A stretch of 29,544 bases of DNA from contig CAKRTZ010000025.1 of assembly GCA_934402515.1 (NCBI GenBank), positions 1-29,544 on the forward strand, given 5' to 3'. How positions within the stretch are numbered: position 1 is the first letter of the stretch; each line of letters starts with the position of its first letter. A program made the translations under genes and the position numbers. The stretch is from an uncultured Lachnospiraceae bacterium. Lineage in GTDB: Bacteria > Bacillota > Clostridia > Lachnospirales > Lachnospiraceae. Shown here one piece after another: positions 23,149 through 29,544 of the stretch. The notes beneath the pieces are model-generated. The model saw only the letters and a program-made list of their open reading frames with translations, was not told the origin of the DNA and made no database searches.

Positions 23149-23344
23149 TCAGTATGTCGCAGAGTTAAAGAATAAATCAGCAGCTGAATTAGCAGAAGAC
23201 TTAGTAGCTGCTAAAAAAGAGCTTTTCAATTTGAGATTCCAGAATGCAACTAACCAGTTAGACAATACAGCAAGAATCAAAGAGGTTCGCAAGAACATCG
23301 CTCGTATTCAGACTGTAATCACTGAGAAGTCCAAAGAGAACTAA
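23138..23344 (+). CDS. rpmC: 50S ribosomal protein L29
   Basis: The 68-residue L29 is a two-helix protein: LKNKSAAELAEDLVAAKKELFNLRFQNATNQLDN and KEVRKNIARIQTVITEK. It neighbours L23 near the tunnel exit. The ATG lies inside the end of rplP (11-base overlap) with GGAAGGCGG upstream, so its translation is probably coupled to rplP. Confidence 0.97.
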   Translation: MKTNQYVAELKNKSAAELAEDLVAAKKELFNLRFQNATNQLDNTARIKEVRKNIARIQTVITEKSKEN

Positions 23345-23385
23345 TCGAGGACGACAAGGAATTTCAGAAAGGAGACTAATAAGTC

Positions 23386-23643
23386 GTGGAAGAAAGAAAT
23401 CTTAGAAAAACACGTACTGGCAAAGTTGTCAGCAACAAAATGGATAAAACAATCGTCGTTGCAATCGAAGACCACGTAAAACATCCTCTGTACAAGAAGA
23501 TCGTGAAAGAGACCTACAAGCTGAAAGCTCATGACGAGAATAACGAGTGCAACATCGGTGATGTAGTTAAAGTTATGGAGACCAGACCCTTATCTAAAGA
23601 TAAGAGATGGAGACTGGTTGAGATCGTTGAGAAAGCAAAATAA
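23386..23643 (+). CDS. rpsQ: 30S ribosomal protein S17
   Basis: The 85-residue S17 has RNLRKTRTGKVVSNKMDKTIVVAIEDHVKHPLYKKIV and the ending ETRPLSKDKRWRLVEIVEKA, the full OB-fold. It begins with GTG, supported by AAAGGAGA about nine bases upstream and by the family-typical N-terminus; no ATG in frame is closer. It binds the lower body of 16S rRNA. Confidence 0.96.
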   Translation: MEERNLRKTRTGKVVSNKMDKTIVVAIEDHVKHPLYKKIVKETYKLKAHDENNECNIGDVVKVMETRPLSKDKRWRLVEIVEKAK

Positions 23644-23675
23644 TACACTGATAATATTTGGAAGGAGAATGAGCC

Positions 23676-24044
23676 ATGGTTCAACAGGAAACCAGATTGA
23701 AGGTTGCTGATAACACCGGCGCGAAAGAGTTACTTTGCATTCGTGTTATGGGCGGTTCAACAAGAAGATATGCAAACATCGGCGATGTGATTGTTGCTTC
23801 GGTCAAAGATGCAACACCCGGCGGAGTTGTAAAAAAAGGTGACGTTGTGAAGGCCGTAGTTGTGCGTTCCGTAAAAGGCGCTCGTCGTAAAGACGGTTCT
23901 TACATCAAATTTGACGAAAATGCTGCTGTTATTATCAAAGAGGATAAGACTCCGAGAGGAACCCGTATTTTTGGGCCGGTAGCAAGAGAGCTGCGTGAGA
24001 AACAGTTTATGAAGATTGTTTCCCTGGCTCCCGAAGTATTGTAG
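23676..24044 (+). CDS. rplN: 50S ribosomal protein L14
   Basis: The 122-residue L14 starts MVQQETRLKVADNTGAKELLCIRVMGGS and includes RYANIGDVIVASVKDATPGGVVKKGDVVKAVVVR and RGTRIFGPVARELRE. The length is exactly the family's. It sits at the subunit interface and is the binding site for silencing factor RsfS. GAAGGAGAATGAGCC precedes the ATG; first gene of the spc-like portion. Confidence 0.98.
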   Translation: MVQQETRLKVADNTGAKELLCIRVMGGSTRRYANIGDVIVASVKDATPGGVVKKGDVVKAVVVRSVKGARRKDGSYIKFDENAAVIIKEDKTPRGTRIFGPVARELREKQFMKIVSLAPEVL

Positions 24045-24056
24045 GAGGTAGCCGCT

Positions 24057-24368
24057 ATGTCAATGAACAAAATTAAAAAAGGTGACACTGTTAAAGTAAT
24101 CACCGGCAAAGACAATGGTAAAGAAGGCAAAGTTGTTTCTGTAGATATGAAAAATCAGAAAGTCGTTGTAGAGGGAATCAACATGATTACCAAACATGCA
24201 AAACCCTCCCAGGCTAACCCCAATGGTGGTATCGTTCAGAAAGAAGCTGCTATGGATATTTCCAATGTAATGCTTGTTTACAAGGGAAAAGCCACCAAAG
24301 TTGGCTTCAAGGAAGAGAACGGCAAGAAAGTTCGTTTTGCAAAATCTACCGGTGAGGTTATCGACTAA
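24057..24368 (+). CDS. rplX: 50S ribosomal protein L24
   Basis: The 103-residue L24 has the KOW motif KKGDTVKVITGKDNGKEGKVVSV and VEGINMITKHAKPSQ, then a C-terminal strand region ending STGEVID. It is an assembly initiator of the large subunit. The ATG at 24057 lies eight bases after GGAGG; the next ATG (24063) would be too distant. Confidence 0.97.
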   Translation: MSMNKIKKGDTVKVITGKDNGKEGKVVSVDMKNQKVVVEGINMITKHAKPSQANPNGGIVQKEAAMDISNVMLVYKGKATKVGFKEENGKKVRFAKSTGEVID

Positions 24369-24392
24369 TTCTAAGGAAGGAGGCCAAAAAGC

Positions 24393-24935
24393 GTGAGCGC
24401 TAGATTGAAAGAGCAGTATAAAACAGAAATCGTAGAAGCAATGACCAAGAAATTTGGTTATAAAAATATTATGCAGGTTCCCAAGCTTGACAAGATCGTT
24501 ATCAACATGGGCGTTGGTGAAGCAAAGGAAAATGCAAAAATCTTAGAGGCTGCTGTCAGCGATATGGAAACTATTTCCGGACAGAAAGCAGTTATTACCA
24601 AAGCAAAAAAGGCAGTTGCAAACTTTAAGATTCGTGAGGGCATGCCCATCGGATGTAAGGTAACCCTTCGCGGTGACAAGATGTATGAGTTCCTGGATCG
24701 TCTTGTAAACCTGGCATTACCTCGTGTGCGTGACTTCAGAGGTGTGAGTGCCAATTCCTTCGACGGAAGAGGTAACTATTCTCTTGGTATCAAAGAGCAG
24801 CTTATCTTCCCTGAAATCGAATATGATAAGGTTGATAAAGTAAGAGGTATGGACATCATCTTTGTTACAACAGCAAAGACTGATGAAGAAGCTCGTGAAT
24901 TATTGAGATTATTCAATATGCCGTTTGAGAAATAG
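24393..24935 (+). CDS. rplE: 50S ribosomal protein L5
   Basis: The 180-residue L5 begins SARLKEQYKTEIVEAMTKKFGYKNIMQVPKLDKIVINMGVGEA and contains the family-signature FKIREGMPIGCKVTLRG, LPRVRDFRGVSANSFDGRGNYSLGIKEQLIFPEI and IFVTTAKTDEEARELL. It binds 5S rRNA and contacts the P-site tRNA. GTG start at 24393 after GGAAGGAGG; length 180 is normal for Firmicutes. Confidence 0.97.
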   Translation: MSARLKEQYKTEIVEAMTKKFGYKNIMQVPKLDKIVINMGVGEAKENAKILEAAVSDMETISGQKAVITKAKKAVANFKIREGMPIGCKVTLRGDKMYEFLDRLVNLALPRVRDFRGVSANSFDGRGNYSLGIKEQLIFPEIEYDKVDKVRGMDIIFVTTAKTDEEARELLRLFNMPFEK

Positions 24936-24948
24936 GAGGAATTGATTC

Positions 24949-25134
24949 ATGGCTAAGACAGCAATGAAGATTAAGCAGCAGCGTAACCCCAAATTCTCCA
25001 CCAGAGAGTACAATCGTTGCAGAATTTGTGGTCGTCCGCATGCATATTTAAGAAAATACGGAATCTGCAGAATTTGCTTCCGTGAATTAGCATACAAAGG
25101 CCAGATCCCTGGCGTGAAGAAAGCAAGCTGGTAG
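24949..25134 (+). CDS. rpsZ: 30S ribosomal protein S14, zinc-binding type
   Basis: The 61-residue short S14 carries a zinc ribbon with Cys24, Cys27, Cys40 and Cys43 (CRICG and CRICF), followed by RELAYKGQIPGVKKASW. This is the C+ form; Firmicutes often also carry a longer cysteine-free S14 for zinc starvation, not present in this window. TAGGAGGAATTGATT precedes the ATG by about nine bases. Confidence 0.97.
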   Translation: MAKTAMKIKQQRNPKFSTREYNRCRICGRPHAYLRKYGICRICFRELAYKGQIPGVKKASW

Positions 25135-25147
25135 GAGGTAAACAATC

Positions 25148-25549
25148 ATGACAATGAGCGATCCGATTGCAGATATGCTTACAAGAATTCGTAATGCAAA
25201 CACTGCAAAACATGATACAGTAGATGTTCCCGCTTCTAAAATGAAATTAGCTATCGCTGAGATCCTGTTAGAAGAAGGATACATTAAGAAATACGATGTG
25301 ATTGAGGAAGGCGCAGGCAAGACCATTCACATCACCCTGAAATACGGCGCAGACAAGAACGACAAGATCATTTCCGGAATCAAGAGAATCTCCAAACCGG
25401 GTCTTCGTGTTTATGCAAACAAAGAAGAGCTGCCGAGAGTTCTTGGTGGACTGGGTATCGCAATTATTTCCACCAACAGCGGTGTGATCACTGATAAGAA
25501 GGCAAGAGAGCTTGGCGTAGGCGGAGAGGTTCTTGCATTCGTTTGGTAA
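25148..25549 (+). CDS. rpsH: 30S ribosomal protein S8
   Basis: The 133-residue S8 starts MTMSDPIADMLTRIRNANTAKHD and ends with the conserved GIAIISTNSGVITDKKARELGVGGEVLAFVW. It binds the central domain of 16S rRNA. In E. coli S8 is the autoregulator of the spc operon, binding near the L5 start; no comparable site was examined in detail here. TAGGAGG overlaps the rpsZ stop. Confidence 0.98.
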   Translation: MTMSDPIADMLTRIRNANTAKHDTVDVPASKMKLAIAEILLEEGYIKKYDVIEEGAGKTIHITLKYGADKNDKIISGIKRISKPGLRVYANKEELPRVLGGLGIAIISTNSGVITDKKARELGVGGEVLAFVW

Positions 25550-25585
25550 TCGTAAACAGAAGTTTTTATTATAGGAGGTACGGGC

Positions 25586-26128
25586 ATGTCCAGAATAGGT
25601 AGAATGCCAATCGCAATTCCCGCTGGTGTAACAGTGAGTGTTGCAGAAAATAACAAGGTTACCGTTAAGGGACCTAAGGGAACTCTTGAGAGAGTATTAC
25701 CCGCAGAGATGGAGATCAAGGTAGAGGGAGCAGAGGTTCTCGTTTCCAGACCCAACGACTTAAAGAAAATGAAGTCTTTACACGGTCTGACCAGAACTCT
25801 GATTCACAACATGGTAGTCGGCGTTACCGAGGGCTTTGAGAAGAAGTTAGAGGTAAACGGTGTTGGTTACAGAGCAGCAAAATCCGGCAAAAAATTAACC
25901 TTATCTTTAGGATATTCTCATCCCGTTGAGATGGAAGATCCGGAAGGCATCGAGACTGTTTTAGATGGTCAGAACATCATCATCGTAAAAGGTATCGATA
26001 AAGAAAAAGTTGGCCAATTCGCAGCTGAAATCAGAGACAAGAGAAGACCTGAGCCTTATAAGGGCAAGGGAATCAAGTATGCTGATGAGACAATCAGACG
26101 TAAAGTTGGTAAGACTGGTAAGAAATAA
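25586..26128 (+). CDS. rplF: 50S ribosomal protein L6
   Basis: The 180-residue L6 begins SRIGRMPIAIPAGV, contains the duplicated RNA-binding fold with LHGLTRTLIHNMVVGVTEGF and LEVNGVGYRAAKSGKKLTLSLGYSHPVE, and ends RRPEPYKGKGIKYADETIRRKVGKTGKK. It lies near the sarcin-ricin loop. TATAGGAGGTACGGGC provides a strong ribosome binding site. Full family length. Confidence 0.98.
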   Translation: MSRIGRMPIAIPAGVTVSVAENNKVTVKGPKGTLERVLPAEMEIKVEGAEVLVSRPNDLKKMKSLHGLTRTLIHNMVVGVTEGFEKKLEVNGVGYRAAKSGKKLTLSLGYSHPVEMEDPEGIETVLDGQNIIIVKGIDKEKVGQFAAEIRDKRRPEPYKGKGIKYADETIRRKVGKTGKK

Positions 26129-26148
26129 TAGATAAGGAGAGTGTAAAA

Positions 26149-26517
26149 ATGGTTAATAAAGAATCCAGACAGAAAATTCGTGAAAAGAAACACTACAGAC
26201 TGCGTAACCATATTAGCGGCACTGCTGAGAGACCGCGTCTTGCTGTGTTCAGAAGTAATAATCATATGTATGCTCAAATTATTGACGATACAGTTGGAAA
26301 GACTTTAGTCGCAGCTTCCACTCTTGAGAAAGAGGCAAAAGCTGAGTTAGAGAATACGGATACCGTAGACGCAGCAGCATATGTTGGAACTGTAATCGCT
26401 AAGAGAGCATTGGAAAAAGGTATTACAGAAGTTGTCTTCGACAGAGGCGGTTTCATATACCAGGGTAAGGTCGCAGCTTTGGCTGATGCAGCCAGAGAAG
26501 CTGGCTTACAATTCTAG
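26149..26517 (+). CDS. rplR: 50S ribosomal protein L18
   Basis: The 122-residue L18 starts MVNKESRQKIREKKHYRLRNHISGTAERPRLAVFRSNNHMYAQIID and ends VVFDRGGFIYQGKVAALADAAREAGLQF. It binds 5S rRNA together with L5. AAGGAGAGTG precedes the ATG, 20 bases after the rplF stop. Confidence 0.98.
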   Translation: MVNKESRQKIREKKHYRLRNHISGTAERPRLAVFRSNNHMYAQIIDDTVGKTLVAASTLEKEAKAELENTDTVDAAAYVGTVIAKRALEKGITEVVFDRGGFIYQGKVAALADAAREAGLQF

Positions 26518-26533
26518 GAAGGGAGACACATAA

Positions 26534-27043
26534 ATGAAACGTACTATCATTGACGCAAGTCAAATGGAATTAACTGAAAAAGTTGTTTCCATCAAGCGCG
26601 TAACAAAGGTTGTAAAGGGTGGTCGTAACATGCGTTTCACCGCCTTGGTTGTAGTCGGTGACCAGAACGGTCATGTAGGCGCCGGCCTTGGTAAAGCTAC
26701 CGAGATCCCTGAGGCAATTCGCAAGGGTAAAGAGGATGCCATTAAAAACATGATTTCCGTTGCACTTGATGAGAACAAGAGTATCACACATGATTTCCTG
26801 GGCAAATTCGGTTCTGCTTCCGTTCTGTTAAAGAAGGCTCCGGAAGGTACTGGTATCATCGCAGGAGGTCCTGCTCGTAACGTATGTGAGTTAGCTGGTA
26901 TTAAGAATGTTCGTACCAAATGCTTAGGCTCCAACAACAAGCAGAACGTCGTTCTGGCAACCATCGCAGGTTTAAGCCAGCTGAAAACTCCTGAAGAAGT
27001 AGCTGCTAAGCGCGGTAAGACCGTTGCTGAGGTTACTGCTTAA
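26534..27043 (+). CDS. rpsE: 30S ribosomal protein S5
   Basis: The 169-residue S5 includes the double-stranded-RNA-binding-like domain KVVSIKRVTKVVKGGRNMRFTALVVVGDQNGHVGAGLGKATEIPEAIRKG and GSASVLLKKAPEGTGIIAGGPARNVCELAGI. The loop around VVKGGRNMRF, where spectinomycin-resistance changes occur in other bacteria, looks wild-type. S5 acts in translational accuracy and mRNA entry. GGAAGGGAG precedes the ATG. Confidence 0.98.
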   Translation: MKRTIIDASQMELTEKVVSIKRVTKVVKGGRNMRFTALVVVGDQNGHVGAGLGKATEIPEAIRKGKEDAIKNMISVALDENKSITHDFLGKFGSASVLLKKAPEGTGIIAGGPARNVCELAGIKNVRTKCLGSNNKQNVVLATIAGLSQLKTPEEVAAKRGKTVAEVTA

Positions 27044-27060
27044 TAGAAAGGAGAAAAATC

Positions 27061-27243
27061 ATGGCAGACAAGACTTTAAAAATCACATTGGTAAAATCCC
27101 CTATCGGAGCGATTCCGAAGCAGCGTGCAACCATCGAAGCTATGGGCTTAAAGAAGTTACATCAGACCGTTGAACTGCCTGATAACGCAGCTACCAAGGG
27201 TATGATCCAGCGTGTAAATCATTTAGTAAAAGTAGAAGCATAA
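27061..27243 (+). CDS. rpmD: 50S ribosomal protein L30
   Basis: The 60-residue L30 has KITLVKSPIGAIPKQRATIEAMGLKKLHQTVELPDNAATKGMIQRVNHLVKVE, complete for the bacterial family. AAAGGAG lies eight to ten bases before the ATG. It sits between rpsE and rplO as in most Firmicutes. Confidence 0.97.
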   Translation: MADKTLKITLVKSPIGAIPKQRATIEAMGLKKLHQTVELPDNAATKGMIQRVNHLVKVEA

Positions 27244-27271
27244 ATCGAATTAGATAAGGAGGTGTCACAGA

Positions 27272-27712
27272 ATGGAATTATCAAATTTAAGACCTGCAGA
27301 AGGTTCCAAGCATAGTGATAATTTTAGAAGAGGTCGTGGACACGGTTCAGGAAACGGTAAGACAGCCGGTAAGGGACATAAAGGTCAGAAGGCTCGTTCC
27401 GGAGCTCCCAGACCGGGCTTTGAAGGCGGTCAGATGCCTTTATACAGAAGACTTCCTAAGAGAGGCTTCAAGAACATGAATCGTCTTGAGATCGTTGCAA
27501 TCAATGTAAGCGATTTAGAGCGTTTTGAGGACGGTGCGACCGTTGATGTAAATGCACTGGTAGAAAGCGGAGTCGTTAAGAATCCGAGAGATGGCGTTAA
27601 GATTCTTGGAAACGGAGAATTAACTAAGAAACTCAATGTAAAAGTAAGTGCATACAGTGCATCTGCAAAAGAAAAAATTGAGGCTCTTGGTGGAACTGCT
27701 GAGGTGATGTAA
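27272..27712 (+). CDS. rplO: 50S ribosomal protein L15
   Basis: The 146-residue L15 starts MELSNLRPAEGSKHSDNFRRGRGHGSGNGKTAGKGHKGQKARSG, a glycine/basic extension threading into 23S rRNA, and continues GFEGGQMPLYRRLPKRGF before a globular C-terminus ending ALGGTAEVM. It is a late-assembly protein. AAGGAGGTG precedes the ATG. Its TAA shares one base with the secY ATG. Confidence 0.98.
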   Translation: MELSNLRPAEGSKHSDNFRRGRGHGSGNGKTAGKGHKGQKARSGAPRPGFEGGQMPLYRRLPKRGFKNMNRLEIVAINVSDLERFEDGATVDVNALVESGVVKNPRDGVKILGNGELTKKLNVKVSAYSASAKEKIEALGGTAEVM

Positions 27713-29025
27713 TGTTTACAACACTGAAAAATGCATTCAAGGTCAAAGATATAAGAAAAAAATTATTCTTTACATTCATGATGTTAGTTGTGATCCGTAT
27801 CGGATCACAGCTTCCGGTGCCGGGCGTCGACCGTGGTTATTTTGCACGGTGGTTTGCCCAGCAAACCGGTGATGCATTTAATTTCTTCGATGCTTTTACG
27901 GGTGGATCATTTTTAAACATGTCCATCCTGGCATTAAACATTACTCCTTACATTACATCTTCCATTATTATGCAGCTCCTGACCATCGCAATTCCGAAAC
28001 TCGAGGAGATGCAGCGTGATGGAGAAGATGGAAGAAAGAAAATTGCGTCCATCACAAGATATGTCACCATTGCTCTTGCATTGATTGAATCCGGAGCTAT
28101 GGCAATCGGATTTGGACGGCAGGGATTACTGGGACAGTTCAATGCACTGAATGTGATCACCGTCATCGCAGCATTGACTGCCGGCAGCGCATTCCTGATG
28201 TGGATTGGTGAGCGTATCACTGACAAGGGAGTGGGCAATGGTATTTCCATCGTACTTACCATTAACATTATCTCCCGCATGCCGCAGGATATTGTCAGCC
28301 TGCTGCAACAGTTTGTTTATGGCAAAAAGATTGCAACCGCTGTAGTAGCAGTTGTAATCATCGCAGCGATTATTGTAGGAATGGTTGCCTTGGTCGTTTT
28401 ATTAAACGGCGGTGTCCGCAAGATTCCGGTACAGTATGCGAAAAAGGTGCAGGGAAGAAAAATGGTAGGTGGCCAGACCACCAATATTCCGTTAAAGATT
28501 AACACCGCAGGTGTGATTCCAATCATCTTTGCACAGTCTATCATGCAGTTTCCTGTGATCATCAGTACACTGGTGGGCTATCAGGGAACCGGCGTATGGG
28601 CTCAGATTTTAAGATTTTTGAATTCCGGTAACTGGTGTAAACCAAGCGAACCGGTATACTCCATCGGATTGGTGGTATACATTGTATTAGTAATCTTTTT
28701 TGCTTACTTCTATACATCCATTACCTTTAATCCCCTGGAAGTAGCTGAGAACATGAAGAAACAGGGTGGTTTCATCCCGGGCATCCGTCCTGGAAAACCT
28801 ACCAGCGATTATCTGACAAAGATCTTGAACTACATCATCTTTATTGGTGCGGTAGGTCTGACCATTGTAGGTATCCTGCCTTACTTCTTCAATGGAATCT
28901 TCGGCGCCAGTGTTTCCTTCGGAGGCACCAGCCTGATCATTATCGTAAGCGTATTGCTTGAGACAATGAAACAGATTGAATCTCAGATGCTTGTTCGCAA
29001 TTATAAGGGATTCCTGAATGACTAA
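27712..29025 (+). CDS. secY: Preprotein translocase subunit SecY
   Basis: The 437-residue polytopic protein is the channel subunit of the Sec translocon. It shows the N-terminal FKVKDIRKKLFFTFMMLVVIRIGSQLPVPGVD, the plug/second-helix region GGSFLNMSILALNITPYITSSIIMQLL, WIGERITDKGVGNGISIVLTINI, and the cytoplasmic loop NPLEVAENMKKQGGFIPGIRPGKPTSDYL important for SecA and ribosome contact. Ten membrane helices are expected. Start overlaps the rplO stop by one base, so secretion-channel synthesis is coupled to ribosomal protein synthesis. An apparent terminator follows six bases after the stop. Confidence 0.98.
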   Translation: MFTTLKNAFKVKDIRKKLFFTFMMLVVIRIGSQLPVPGVDRGYFARWFAQQTGDAFNFFDAFTGGSFLNMSILALNITPYITSSIIMQLLTIAIPKLEEMQRDGEDGRKKIASITRYVTIALALIESGAMAIGFGRQGLLGQFNALNVITVIAALTAGSAFLMWIGERITDKGVGNGISIVLTINIISRMPQDIVSLLQQFVYGKKIATAVVAVVIIAAIIVGMVALVVLLNGGVRKIPVQYAKKVQGRKMVGGQTTNIPLKINTAGVIPIIFAQSIMQFPVIISTLVGYQGTGVWAQILRFLNSGNWCKPSEPVYSIGLVVYIVLVIFFAYFYTSITFNPLEVAENMKKQGGFIPGIRPGKPTSDYLTKILNYIIFIGAVGLTIVGILPYFFNGIFGASVSFGGTSLIIIVSVLLETMKQIESQMLVRNYKGFLND

Positions 29026-29030
29026 TAAGA

Positions 29031-29078
29031 AAGCAGCTGCGGACATGGGAATCGCCATGTCTGTGGCATGCCTTTTTT
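29031..29078 (+). terminator. Intrinsic terminator or attenuator between secY and adk
   Basis: A perfect GACATGG/CCATGTC stem (29042-29048/29055-29061) is extended by GCTGCG/TGTGGC (29036-29041/29062-29067, with G-U pairs) and followed, after a short imperfect part, by six T at 29073-29078. It lies inside an operon that normally continues into adk, so termination is probably partial. Confidence 0.65.
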
Positions 29079-29112
29079 CGATTATAGGGAAATTTTTAAA
29101 GCAGAACATAAA

Positions 29113-29125
29113 GGTCACAGTGACC
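29113..29125. promoter_or_regulatory. 13-bp perfect palindrome upstream of adk
   Basis: GGTCAC-A-GTGACC is a perfect 6+1+6 palindrome 37 bases before the adk ATG. It could be a DNA operator or a small RNA hairpin element; no regulator is identified and no convincing promoter overlaps it. Confidence 0.4.
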
Positions 29126-29161
29126 GTTAGAACATAAAACATAAAATAATGGAGGACTTCT

Positions 29162-29544
29162 ATGAAGATTATCATGTTAGGCGCACCTGGTGCAGGAAAA
29201 GGAACACAGGCTAAAATGATCGCTGAAAAATATGCGATCCCTCATATATCCACAGGTGATATTTTCAGAGCCAATATCAAAAATGGCACAGAACTTGGCA
29301 AAGAAGCAAAGAAATACATGGATCAGGGAAAACTGGTTCCCGATGAACTGACTGTAAAGATTTTATTGGATCGTGTGGCACAGCCCGATTGTGCAAACGG
29401 CTATGTACTGGATGGTTTCCCGCGTACCATTCCCCAGGCAGAAGTGTTAGATAAAGCCCTTCGTGATCTGGGTGACAAAATCGACTATGCAATCAATGTG
29501 GATGTTCCCGATGAGAATATTGTAAACCGTATGGGTGGCAGACG
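29162..29544 (+). CDS. adk: Adenylate kinase, 3' end outside the window
   Basis: The first 127 codons are present and the gene is cut by the window edge. The N-terminus MKIIMLGAPGAGKGTQAKMI carries the P-loop (GAPGAGKGT, residues 7-15); ISTGDIFRANIKNGTELG, the AMP-binding part, and GYVLDGFPRTIPQAE follow, then the start of the lid at NRMGGR. Adk converts ATP plus AMP into two ADP. ATGGAGGACTTCT supplies the ribosome binding site. Position after secY is the normal Firmicutes order. Whether the lid has the zinc-binding cysteines cannot be seen. Confidence 0.96.
   Translation, partial: MKIIMLGAPGAGKGTQAKMIAEKYAIPHISTGDIFRANIKNGTELGKEAKKYMDQGKLVPDELTVKILLDRVAQPDCANGYVLDGFPRTIPQAEVLDKALRDLGDKIDYAINVDVPDENIVNRMGGR

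Overview
The window looks like a chromosomal segment of a Clostridia-class Firmicute, most likely a Lachnospiraceae gut anaerobe. Reasons: moderate GC, AGGAGG-type ribosome binding sites almost everywhere, sigma-A style promoters, a zinc-ribbon S14, a CarD-family regulator, the canonical S10-spc ribosomal gene order running into secY and adk, and overall family composition. No tRNA, rRNA, CRISPR array, insertion sequence, integrase or phage gene was seen.

Left part (1-5120): cysK (cysteine synthase) closes with a 20-21 bp perfect terminator. Next comes a CapA-like lipoprotein metallophosphatase, converging with a ThrE-type threonine/serine exporter on the minus strand, and then an amidohydrolase with its own sigma-A promoter.

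Region 5150-8330 is a tRNA-modification cluster: an N-terminal rhodanese fused to a TtcA-like thiolase, TcdA (cyclic t6A dehydratase) and MnmA (s2U34 thiolase). The first gene has a near-consensus promoter overlapped by a perfect 9-bp inverted repeat. The TcdA gene ends at an amber codon followed, in frame, by 21 more plausible sense codons and then TAA, which suggests a recent nonsense mutation or readthrough.

Region 8580-14390 holds a CarD-type regulator and then a probable five-gene run: a UBA-like/DUF4342 membrane protein, an OmpR-type response regulator, a sensor kinase, an MBOAT acyltransferase and a membrane-anchored SGNH hydrolase. This looks like a two-component system placed directly upstream of a surface-glycan O-acetylation pair.

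Region 14390-18090 holds a minus-strand SAM methyltransferase, a divergent TetR regulator, a gene-poor stretch with a minus-strand coding relic or very small membrane ORF, and a PutP sodium/proline symporter with a strong promoter and an upstream palindrome.

From 18148 to the right edge lies the S10-spc ribosomal operon: promoter, about 225-nt structured leader, then rpsJ rplC rplD rplW rplB rpsS rplV rpsC rplP rpmC rpsQ rplN rplX rplE rpsZ rpsH rplF rplR rpsE rpmD rplO secY. An apparent intrinsic terminator and a 13-bp palindrome precede adk, which is cut by the window end. The genes themselves are of known families. The more interesting material is the regulatory and fusion architecture.
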